Source of the DNA: Lachnospiraceae bacterium
Lineage (GTDB): Bacteria > Bacillota > Clostridia > Lachnospirales > Lachnospiraceae
NCBI GenBank assembly: GCA_024684085.1
Contig: JAIKXM010000016.1
Span: 62,001 to 126,000, forward strand
Length of the DNA stretch: 64,000 nucleotides
Reading direction: 5' to 3'
The notes under the pieces were generated by a model that was not told the DNA's origin, did no database searches, and saw nothing but the letters and a program-made list of their open reading frames with translations. Position numbers and translations under genes: made by a program. Numbering within the stretch: position 1 is the stretch's first letter; each line of letters begins with the position of its first letter. Shown here piece after piece: positions 15,391 to 23,487 of this stretch.

Positions 15391-17814
15391 TTATTTCACA
15401 ACAATATTAACGATCTTGCCGGGAACATAGATTTCCTTAACAATATTCTTGTCCTTGATAAAGTTGGCAACCGTCTCAACTTCTTTGGCCTTGGTAAGAG
15501 CCGAATCCTTATCTTCATTAACAGCAAGATTCACAACCCCCTTGACCTTACCGTTGACCTGAACACCGATCTCAACGGTATCATCCTTAACGATATCTTC
15601 ATCGTATACGGGCCATGATTCGAAGGCCAGAGTCTCATTGAAACCGAATCTGCTCCAGATCTCTTCACAGATGTGAGGAGTTATGGGCGACAGCATCTTG
15701 ATAAGTCCCTGCGCATAATCTCTGTTACATTTGCCCTCTTTATATACGGCATTGACGAAGATCATAAGCTGGGAGATCGCTGTATTGAAAGCAAGCTTCT
15801 CATAATCGGAAGTTACCTTCTTAACAGTCTGATGATATACCTTCTCAAGTGAAGGCATCGGATCATCGGTAAGATTCTCGGATACGGTGAAGAAATTCCA
15901 TACACGGTTCAGGAATCTTCTGGCACCCTCAACCCCCTGTCTGCTCCATGGCTTAGATACCTCAAGAGGTCCCATGAACATCTCATAGATCCTCAATGTA
16001 TCAGCGCCGTATTCCCTTACGATATCGCTTGGATTCACAACGAATTCGGGGAATCTCTTACCCATCTTGATACCGTTCTCACCAAGGATCATGCCCTGAT
16101 GGACAAGCTTCTTGAAGGGTTCCTTAACAGGTGAAAGGCCGTTATCATAGAGGAATCTGTTCCAGATACGGCTATATATCAGATGTCCTACGGCATGCTC
16201 GGGACCGCCGATATAGAGATCAACAGGCATCCAATGCTTAAGGAGTTCCTGATTAGCGAACTCTTCATCATTGTCGGGATCGATATATCTTAAGAAATAC
16301 CAGCTTGAACCTGCAGAGCCGGGCATTGTAGATGTCTCTCTGACACCCTTAATACCGTTCTTGTCATACTGCTTCCATTCTACTGCATTCTCCAGAGGAG
16401 CCTTACCGCCCTTACCCTTGTAATCTTCAAGTTCGGGAAGGATAAGAGGAAGTTCTTCATCAGGTAATACATGAATCTTACCGTCTTCACCGTGTACCAC
16501 CGGAACAGGCTCGCCCCAGTAACGCTGACGGGCGAAGATCCACTCTCTGAAATGGTAGTTGACTGTTCTCTTGGCAACACCCATCTTCTCAAGCTTAACG
16601 GTAATAGCCTCCTTGGCTTCTTCAACTGTCATTCCGGTGAACTCTTCCGAATTGATAAGCTTACATCCTTTTCCGAGATAATCATGCTTCTCGAAGGCGC
16701 ATTCGCTTACATCTCTTCCGTCTATTACCTGGATCATATCGATATTATGAGCAACGGCATATTCGAAATCTCTCTGATCATGAGACGGAACAGCCATAAC
16801 AGCACCTGTACCGTAACTTGCAAGAACGAAATCACCGATGAACATTCTTACTTCCTTGCCGTTCACGGGATTGATACATGTTACGCCCTTAAGCTCACAA
16901 CCTGACTTGGTCTTATTGAGCTCTGTACGATCCATATCATTCTTCTTAATGGTCTCTTCTATATAAGCATTAACTTCATCTTTATTCTCGATCCTTGGCA
17001 TAAGATCCTTAACGATCTGTCCGTCGGGAGCAAGAACCATGAATGTGATACCGTAGATAGTCTCGATACATGTTGTAAAGATAGAGAACTTACCGCCGCC
17101 TACTATCTCGAACTCAACCTCAACGCCGGTAGACTTACCTATCCAGTTACGCTGGATCTCCTTGGTTGACTGAGGCCAGTCTATCTCATCAAGACCCTCG
17201 AGGAGCTTCTCAGCGAACGCAGGCTGATCGATAACCCACTGCTTCATATTCTTACGAATAACAGGATATCCGCCTCTCTCACTTTTTCCATCGATCACTT
17301 CATCATTGGAGAGAACGGTACCGAGTTCCTCACACCAGTTAACCGGCATGTCAACATACTTGGCACAACCTGCTTCATATAACTTCTTGAAGATCCACTG
17401 AGTCCACTTATAGAACTTGGGATCTGACGTTGCGATCATCTTAGACCAATCATAATCAAAACCGAGCTCCTTAAGCTGCTTAGAGAAAGTCTCGATATTC
17501 ATCTGTGTAAAACCATTGGGATGATTACCTGTTGTAACAGCATACTGCTCAGCGGGAAGTCCGAACGAATCATAACCCATGGGATGAAGAACATTATATC
17601 CCTGCATTCTCTTCATTCTTGACATTATATCAGTTGCCGTATATCCTTCGGGATGTCCTGCATGAAGACCTACGCCTGAGGGATAAGGGAACATATCAAG
17701 AACATAATACTTGGGCTTAGAAAAGTCCCAGACATCTGTCTTAAAGGTATTATTATCTACCCAGTATTTCTGCCATTTTCTCTCAACTTCACTATGATTA
17801 TAAGGTTCTGCCAT
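15391..17814 (-). CDS. leuS: leucine--tRNA ligase
   Basis: An 807-residue class I aminoacyl-tRNA synthetase that charges tRNA-Leu. The HIGH signature appears as GLHAGHPEGY around residue 50, and the KMSKS loop as KMGKR at 583-587. An editing domain lies between them, and the C-terminus has the usual anticodon-binding and small terminal domains. Length is normal. The ATG at 17814 is preceded by AGAGG. No T-box motif is seen in the 155-bp leader. The gene ends at a strong terminator and is read in the same direction as the upstream MraY-type gene. Confidence 0.97.
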   Translation of the reverse strand: MAEPYNHSEVERKWQKYWVDNNTFKTDVWDFSKPKYYVLDMFPYPSGVGLHAGHPEGYTATDIMSRMKRMQGYNVLHPMGYDSFGLPAEQYAVTTGNHPNGFTQMNIETFSKQLKELGFDYDWSKMIATSDPKFYKWTQWIFKKLYEAGCAKYVDMPVNWCEELGTVLSNDEVIDGKSERGGYPVIRKNMKQWVIDQPAFAEKLLEGLDEIDWPQSTKEIQRNWIGKSTGVEVEFEIVGGGKFSIFTTCIETIYGITFMVLAPDGQIVKDLMPRIENKDEVNAYIEETIKKNDMDRTELNKTKSGCELKGVTCINPVNGKEVRMFIGDFVLASYGTGAVMAVPSHDQRDFEYAVAHNIDMIQVIDGRDVSECAFEKHDYLGKGCKLINSEEFTGMTVEEAKEAITVKLEKMGVAKRTVNYHFREWIFARQRYWGEPVPVVHGEDGKIHVLPDEELPLILPELEDYKGKGGKAPLENAVEWKQYDKNGIKGVRETSTMPGSAGSSWYFLRYIDPDNDEEFANQELLKHWMPVDLYIGGPEHAVGHLIYSRIWNRFLYDNGLSPVKEPFKKLVHQGMILGENGIKMGKRFPEFVVNPSDIVREYGADTLRIYEMFMGPLEVSKPWSRQGVEGARRFLNRVWNFFTVSENLTDDPMPSLEKVYHQTVKKVTSDYEKLAFNTAISQLMIFVNAVYKEGKCNRDYAQGLIKMLSPITPHICEEIWSRFGFNETLAFESWPVYDEDIVKDDTVEIGVQVNGKVKGVVNLAVNEDKDSALTKAKEVETVANFIKDKNIVKEIYVPGKIVNIVVK

Positions 17815-17925
17815 TTTAAATACCTCTCGTTCGTTATTATTATATTTATATTGTTGTTCGCATCATCTGCGAAATAAGTATTATCATATAGAATCATCTG
17901 ATCCCAAGCCGATACTCTCAATGTC

Positions 17926-17942
17926 TGTAGTGACCCATGTAA
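17926..17942 (+). repeat. TGTAGTGACCCATG motif
   Basis: The run tgtctgtagtgacccatgta lies between the MraY-type gene and leuS. A near copy lacking one C occurs at about 3863-3881 (same strand), and a related GTAGTGACCCATG occurs on the opposite strand at 19153-19166. The nature of the repeat is unknown. Confidence 0.4.
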
Positions 17943-17969
17943 TTAATGTCACATACAGGCGCGAACAGA

Positions 17970-18953
17970 TCACTTAACCGGAATGCTCCCCCTGTACAGA
18001 AGTACAACCAGACTGATCATTATCTGTACGATGACGAATCTGAAGACGACCTGATTCTTATCCCACTTCTTAACATGTCGGAAATGATCATGCAAGGGGA
18101 ATCTCGTATTCCTGAAGATACTGATATGCAGGAATCTCTTCAATGAGACCTTGATAAGGCCGATGAAGCCATCCAGTATCATCATTAGCGAGAATGGAAT
18201 ATATAACAAAGGATCCCCACTCATCAGAGCCATGATCGCTATCATCATACCCATTGCTCTGCTCCCCGCGTCTCCCATGAGAACAGTGCTTGGATTGGCA
18301 TTGAACCACAGGTAGGCAAGAAGGGTCAGTATGAAGAATAGTATACTCTTCCCCGAATGCAGATATTCTGTTTGCATATATGCCGATCCGGCAAATGCGA
18401 ATGATATAAGCGTTATCGAAGTAAGTGTCGCACTAAGTCCATCAACACCGTCCGTACAGTTGGTAGCATTAATTGCCACCCATACAAGGACAACAATACC
18501 GATCCCGAACAGAACAGGCGGGATGACGATCTCCCTGCCTCCCAAAAGTGATAAGGTTATCACATTGGGATTATAATGCAGAAAAGTAATGGCCACTCCA
18601 ATACCGAGGAGCAGATCCAGGGCTCCCTTCAGATATTCATTCCACGGTTTACTCGAAGCATCATCGAAAAAACCGGTGAACATACAAAGGACTATTATCA
18701 GGTCATATAACAGTCTTTCTTTACTGTATGTGTTAAATGTAAGGTCGCATATGAAGAACACCAGGACGAATATCAGTCCCGCGCCTCTGCACTTCCCTAC
18801 CGATTTATTGCCTTCAACCGCAAAAGCACGGCCCTGATCACGTGGAAGCTTGTCTCTGAACAGTACAATACAGACAAATGTACATAAAAAAGCAAAGACA
18901 GCCCCTGCAAGAGTAACAGTCTCCGGTCGAAGACCGATCAAATTCTCTAACAT
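17970..18953 (-). CDS. mraY: MraY-type phospho-N-acetylmuramoyl-pentapeptide transferase
   Basis: A 327-residue polytopic membrane enzyme of the polyprenyl-phosphate sugar-1-phosphate transferase family, expected to make lipid I from UDP-MurNAc-pentapeptide and undecaprenyl phosphate. Catalytic signatures are visible: FFDDASSK, NATNCTDGVDGL and GDAGSRAMG. The His motif is PLHDHFRH, with Asp at the middle His of the usual HHH. The ATG at 18953 has AGAGG at the right spacing; the longer frame has none. It stands apart from a division/wall cluster, between leuS and a translation GTPase, so it may be a paralogue or the relocated sole copy. Confidence 0.85.
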   Translation of the reverse strand: MLENLIGLRPETVTLAGAVFAFLCTFVCIVLFRDKLPRDQGRAFAVEGNKSVGKCRGAGLIFVLVFFICDLTFNTYSKERLLYDLIIVLCMFTGFFDDASSKPWNEYLKGALDLLLGIGVAITFLHYNPNVITLSLLGGREIVIPPVLFGIGIVVLVWVAINATNCTDGVDGLSATLTSITLISFAFAGSAYMQTEYLHSGKSILFFILTLLAYLWFNANPSTVLMGDAGSRAMGMMIAIMALMSGDPLLYIPFSLMMILDGFIGLIKVSLKRFLHISIFRNTRFPLHDHFRHVKKWDKNQVVFRFVIVQIMISLVVLLYRGSIPVK

Positions 18954-19171
18954 CTTTAACCTCTGTGCATTACTTATATATTCGTAACCGTTCAAACCCC
19001 ATCGACTTCTTCCGGTTACACGAGGCCGCAATAAAGATTGGCTTCGCAAAAAATCAAAAATTACCGTTGTTATTATACAACAAAAACTAGATATAGTACA
19101 AGCTTATTAGATAAAATACCAAATTAAGTATTGTGGAGCACAAACCCCGTCCCATGGGTCACTACTACAGC

Positions 19172-19208
19172 AAGGGGAGCAGACCGCCTATTGCGATCTG
19201 CTCCCCTT
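19172..19208 (-). terminator. 12-bp GC-rich hairpin after the EF-G-2-like gene
   Basis: aaggggagcaga (19172-19183) pairs perfectly with tctgctcccctt (19197-19208), 30 bp past the stop of the GTPase gene. No T-tract follows on the minus strand, so it is a likely but non-canonical transcript end. Confidence 0.6.
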
Positions 19209-19238
19209 AAATCTGACATCAACGTCAATTTTATTATA

Positions 19239-21332
19239 TTAATCCTCAATATTATTCTCGGCAACCTTGGCAGCTCTGGCAGCAACTTCCTTCTCCTGAA
19301 TGTCGCTCGGGCACTGCTCATATCTTACAAATGCATAAGAGAAATCTCCGCTTCCGCCCGTCATTGATCTTAAGTCTGTACAATATCTGAATATCGTACT
19401 CATAGGAACTTCAGCATCGATGACCTGCTTACCGTCACCTGTAGGATTCATTCCGAGAACTCTTCCTCTTCTCTTATTAAGGTCGCCCATTACATCACCT
19501 GTATATGCATCGGGAACAGTAACCTTAAGACTCATAATAGGCTCAAAGAGTATAGGACCTGCCTCCATGATACCCTTCTTGAAAGCCTGGATGGTCGCCA
19601 TCTTGAATGCCTGCTCCGAAGAATCTACCGGATGATAAGATCCATCATAGAGAACTGCCTTAATTCCGACAACGGGATAAGCTGCAAGAGGTCCCTTAAC
19701 AACACTCTCTGCAAGACCTTTCTCAACTGCGGGGAAGAAGTTCTTGGGAACAGCACCGCCTACAACTATCTGCTCGAACTCATAAGGCTTGGTTATATCG
19801 CCTGAGCTCTCGAATGTCATCTTAACATGACCATACTGACCATGACCGCCTGACTGCTTCTTATACTTATATTCAACATCTGATTTCTTCTTAATGGTCT
19901 CTCTGTAAGCAACCTTGGGATCGGATAATTCTATCTGAACCTTGTATTCATTCTGAAGCCTGCTGACAACGATATCAAGGTGCTGCTCACTCATTCCGTA
20001 GAGAAGCATCTGATGATTCTCTGCATCATTTACATTCTTAAGAGTAAGATCTTCATGCATCATCTTCTGAAGTGCCTGACCTATCTTATCGATATCACCC
20101 TTATTGACTGCCTTATATCTTCTGTATGTATAAGGAACAGGAAGCTCAGCCTTACCGTACTGGATAGTCGTTGCCTTTGTAGAAAGAGTATTACCTGTTC
20201 TTGCAGCTGTGATCTTGGCAAGGGCTCCGATATCACCGGCATGTAACTCACTTACTTCGATGGGCTTATTACCCTGAAGGACATAGAGCTTGCCTATCTT
20301 CTCTTCGATATCCTTATCCTTGTTGTAGAGAAGATCATCTGTCTTGATAACACCTGAGTAAACCTTAATAAGACTGTATTTTCCGATAAAAGGATCAACG
20401 ATAGTCTTCCAGATGTAAGCACTCTTGGCCTTAGAGAAATCATAATTGGCTTCGAAGATGTCATTGGTCTTAAGATTAACTCCGGCAACAGTTCTTGCCT
20501 CAGGGCTTGGGAAATACTTAACGATATCATCAAGCAATGTATATATACCCTGACACAAGAGGCTTGATCCCATCGACATGGGTACAAGTGAACAGTCATT
20601 GATATTATTACGGAGCGCAGCTCTGATCTCAGCCTCTGAGAAAGTATCACCTTCGAAGTATCTCTCCATAAGATCTTCACTGGTCTCTGCAACCGATTCC
20701 ATCAGGGTATCTCTGCAAAGGTCAAGGTTAGCTCTGTTATAATCGGGTATCTCGCACTCCGTTACTTCCTTACCGTTCCATCTATAGCCCTTCTCAGCTA
20801 TAACGTTGATATAACCTACGAACTTCTCGTTCTCTCTGATGGGAAGATGGAAGGGAGCCATGATCTTGCCGTATTTAGCAGTCATATCTTCCACAACCTG
20901 TCTGAAGGAAGCATTGTCTATATCCATGTCGGTTACGAATACCATTCTCGGAAGCTTATACTTATCACATAATTCCCAAGCTTTGGTAGTACCGACTTCT
21001 ATTCCGGCTTTACCGTTAACAACAATGATCGCCGCGTCGGCAGCACTTGCAGCCTCTTCAGCTTCACCGACAAAATCAAAATATCCGGGTGCGTCTATAA
21101 GATTGATCTTGCAATCAGCCCACTCTATCGGAACTACGGATGTGCTGATAGAGAACTTACGCTTCTGCTCTTCTTTGCCGAAATCACTTATTGTATTACC
21201 GTCAGAGACCTTACCCATTCTTGAAGTAAGTCCTGCAAGATAAGCCATTGACTCTACAAGACTGGTCTTACCTGAACCCCCGTGACCAAGCAATACAACG
21301 TTACGAATCTTGTCAGTAGTATAAACATTCAT
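19239..21332 (-). CDS. EF-G-2-like translation GTPase
   Basis: A 697-residue EF-G homologue with G, II, III, IV and V domains. The P-loop is GHGGSGKTS (about residues 16-24). The G3 motif is DAPGYFDF, with Tyr where canonical EF-G has the catalytic His; I recall the same Tyr in the Thermus EF-G-2 subfamily. The G4 motif, normally NKxD, reads TDMD, which is unusual. Domain IV has the conserved GGHGQYG loop. The ATG at 21332 has GGAGG nine bases upstream. It is probably not the main elongation factor; ribosome-protection or stress roles are possible but unproven. It lacks the specific features of TetM-type proteins as far as I can judge. Confidence 0.85.
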   Translation of the reverse strand: MNVYTTDKIRNVVLLGHGGSGKTSLVESMAYLAGLTSRMGKVSDGNTISDFGKEEQKRKFSISTSVVPIEWADCKINLIDAPGYFDFVGEAEEAASAADAAIIVVNGKAGIEVGTTKAWELCDKYKLPRMVFVTDMDIDNASFRQVVEDMTAKYGKIMAPFHLPIRENEKFVGYINVIAEKGYRWNGKEVTECEIPDYNRANLDLCRDTLMESVAETSEDLMERYFEGDTFSEAEIRAALRNNINDCSLVPMSMGSSLLCQGIYTLLDDIVKYFPSPEARTVAGVNLKTNDIFEANYDFSKAKSAYIWKTIVDPFIGKYSLIKVYSGVIKTDDLLYNKDKDIEEKIGKLYVLQGNKPIEVSELHAGDIGALAKITAARTGNTLSTKATTIQYGKAELPVPYTYRRYKAVNKGDIDKIGQALQKMMHEDLTLKNVNDAENHQMLLYGMSEQHLDIVVSRLQNEYKVQIELSDPKVAYRETIKKKSDVEYKYKKQSGGHGQYGHVKMTFESSGDITKPYEFEQIVVGGAVPKNFFPAVEKGLAESVVKGPLAAYPVVGIKAVLYDGSYHPVDSSEQAFKMATIQAFKKGIMEAGPILFEPIMSLKVTVPDAYTGDVMGDLNKRRGRVLGMNPTGDGKQVIDAEVPMSTIFRYCTDLRSMTGGSGDFSYAFVRYEQCPSDIQEKEVAARAAKVAENNIED

Positions 21333-21496
21333 TGTCTTTTTCCTCCAAAAGAAAATTTTAAAACCCCATAAATGCATTGTACTAAATTTTCTCACAATTC
21401 GCAATAATTTTACTCATTAAAATATGATTAATTCGAATATACAGAAAATTTGGTCAATTCATTTATGGGGTTCAAGATTCCCAACGTTATTAAGTT

Positions 21497-23416
21497 CTAT
21501 ACTGTATGATCCTTAAGAAACTGAATATATTCATGTTCCGGAAGAGGCTTGGAATAATAATACCCCTGAGCCAGATCAACCTTAGCGGCCTCAGCCATCT
21601 CCGTCATCTCTTTAGTCTCAATACCTTCGGCCACAACAAGGAGATTCTGATTATGGAACATATTAACAAGATCGGTTATAACCGTAAGGTCGCCTTTTTC
21701 AAAAAACGATGACACTATGTTCTTATCGATCTTAACCATATTGATGTGCCACTGAATCATCCTGTTAAGGTTAGTCGCGCCGCTTCCGTAATCATCAAGT
21801 GCAAGTCCTTTACCGATATGTGCAAGCTGTCTGAGATTAGTCTGAAATTCTTCAGTCTCTATCGTAGCGGTCTCGGTGATCTCAAACTCGATCATGGACG
21901 GCTTGGTATTATAGAGCTTCATATCGGAAGAAAACTCTTTCACAAGCATCTCGTTCATACATTGAATAGGCGACAAATTCACATGGATATAATTGATCCC
22001 CATGCTCTTAAGATCATTATCACTGATAAAAGCACATACTTTTCTGAATATCTGTCGGCCAAGAACGATTATCTGACCTGTCTTCTCAGCTCTCTCGATG
22101 AACTCTCCCGGCATCATACGTCCAAGTTCTTCATCCTCAAGACGTACCAATGCTTCAGCCGTATCAAAACATTTATTCTTGTATGAATAAATCGGCTGAT
22201 ACCATACCTGAATGCTGTCATTCTTAATAGCCCTGTCAAGCGCCTTCTCAACGTTCCTTGCACGCTGCATACGCTCCAGAAGTTCATCATCAAGAACGAT
22301 ATGAGACTTATTCTCATTGAAGTCCTCAGAGAAATAGAAGTAAAGCAATTCTCTTAACTGCGTCGGACACTTTGACACCACTTCCTCAGTCATAAGTCCG
22401 CTTCTAAGACCCATTCTGACTTCACCGATGTTGATCTTCCATGGCTGCTGGAATCTCTCTTCCACTCGCATTATGAAGTCTTCCAGTGCCTCCGAACTGC
22501 TACCGGTAGCAACGAATCTGCCGTCTCCGAAGTAGAATACATTGTCATGTCCTCTGTTCTGTTGCACCCACCTGCCGATAGTATGAAGAGTATCGTTCAT
22601 AACCGTAACATCATAGATATTCCTCATATCATCATACTGATCAATGTAGAAACAATAACAGCAGAAGCTCTTATCCAATATATTCCACTCATGAGTGACC
22701 GCATAAAATGCATCAACATCAAACAGGGATGTATTCTTATCAATGTAAAAATCAGGATTCTGCAACGACAAAAAGATTATGATTATTGCCATCTGTGAAA
22801 AAGCATCCATCGATAATACATACGGATACCTTATCCTGAAGTAGTTACCGATTATCAGAAGCACAAAATACCAGACGAAACTCACCAGATGATCCCTGCT
22901 CATCTTCCTGCAATGCATAAGAACGGTAAGCAGTGTTGCTCCCAAATAGAAAAAGAACAGAACATACAGAGCATCATATCCCCATCCCCTCTGATATCCG
23001 AAGTCCTGCTCGATACGGAAGGTGAACGAAGTTATGGGTGCCGAAAATATCATAAGACAATAAACGGCAAAAGGCGCTGTTATAAGCTGCCCTATCCATT
23101 GGGATACATTCTGATCCGTGGAATAGGTCACTGTCATTGCATATTGGAAGAAGACACAGGCTCTCGCGGCATAAGAAATAAAATATGCCATATTGACAAG
23201 ATACAACTGCCATACTTCATATCTGTAATAATAATTATCCATATGACTGGACGCAATATCAGCCACCGTAACAACGAGCTGAACAAAAAGCGCCGTCAGG
23301 AATATCTTATTCTGTCGGATAGGAAGCTTCCTTCTTCCGAGAAAGAATCCTATGAATATGATCTCCGCGCATAATGCGGAAATTGAAAAGTCATAATTAA
23401 ATATAGCTACCACCAC
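21497..23416 (-). CDS. membrane EAL-domain protein with degenerate GGDEF, putative c-di-GMP phosphodiesterase
   Basis: About 639 residues. The first ~215 form six or seven membrane helices, followed by a GGDEF-like domain (~230-375) whose signature is degenerate (FGDGRFVATG in place of GGDEF), so it should not synthesise c-di-GMP. The EAL domain (~390-635) keeps the key residues: AEALVRL, NLSP, EITE, ALDDYGSG, VKIDK and EGIET, so it is probably an active phosphodiesterase. The start is a GTG at 23416 with a poor ribosome site, so the N-terminus is uncertain. A PilZ protein lies two genes upstream, suggesting a local c-di-GMP circuit. Confidence 0.88.
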   Translation of the reverse strand: MVVAIFNYDFSISALCAEIIFIGFFLGRRKLPIRQNKIFLTALFVQLVVTVADIASSHMDNYYYRYEVWQLYLVNMAYFISYAARACVFFQYAMTVTYSTDQNVSQWIGQLITAPFAVYCLMIFSAPITSFTFRIEQDFGYQRGWGYDALYVLFFFYLGATLLTVLMHCRKMSRDHLVSFVWYFVLLIIGNYFRIRYPYVLSMDAFSQMAIIIIFLSLQNPDFYIDKNTSLFDVDAFYAVTHEWNILDKSFCCYCFYIDQYDDMRNIYDVTVMNDTLHTIGRWVQQNRGHDNVFYFGDGRFVATGSSSEALEDFIMRVEERFQQPWKINIGEVRMGLRSGLMTEEVVSKCPTQLRELLYFYFSEDFNENKSHIVLDDELLERMQRARNVEKALDRAIKNDSIQVWYQPIYSYKNKCFDTAEALVRLEDEELGRMMPGEFIERAEKTGQIIVLGRQIFRKVCAFISDNDLKSMGINYIHVNLSPIQCMNEMLVKEFSSDMKLYNTKPSMIEFEITETATIETEEFQTNLRQLAHIGKGLALDDYGSGATNLNRMIQWHINMVKIDKNIVSSFFEKGDLTVITDLVNMFHNQNLLVVAEGIETKEMTEMAEAAKVDLAQGYYYSKPLPEHEYIQFLKDHTV

Positions 23417-23487
23417 CTTTTACACGCAGTAACACACGACTGTTTCATATTATTATAATATAATTCTACGGATAATACGACATAATA

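Noticed and set aside
17815..17969. T-box before leuS
   Set aside because: No GGTGG/T-box core or leader terminator is present in the 155-bp gap; only an ordinary promoter-like region and the GTAGTGACCCATG motif.
19239..21332. Tetracycline resistance ribosomal protection gene
   Set aside because: The G3 motif and overall pattern fit the EF-G-2 subfamily better than TetM/TetO, and there is no mobile context.
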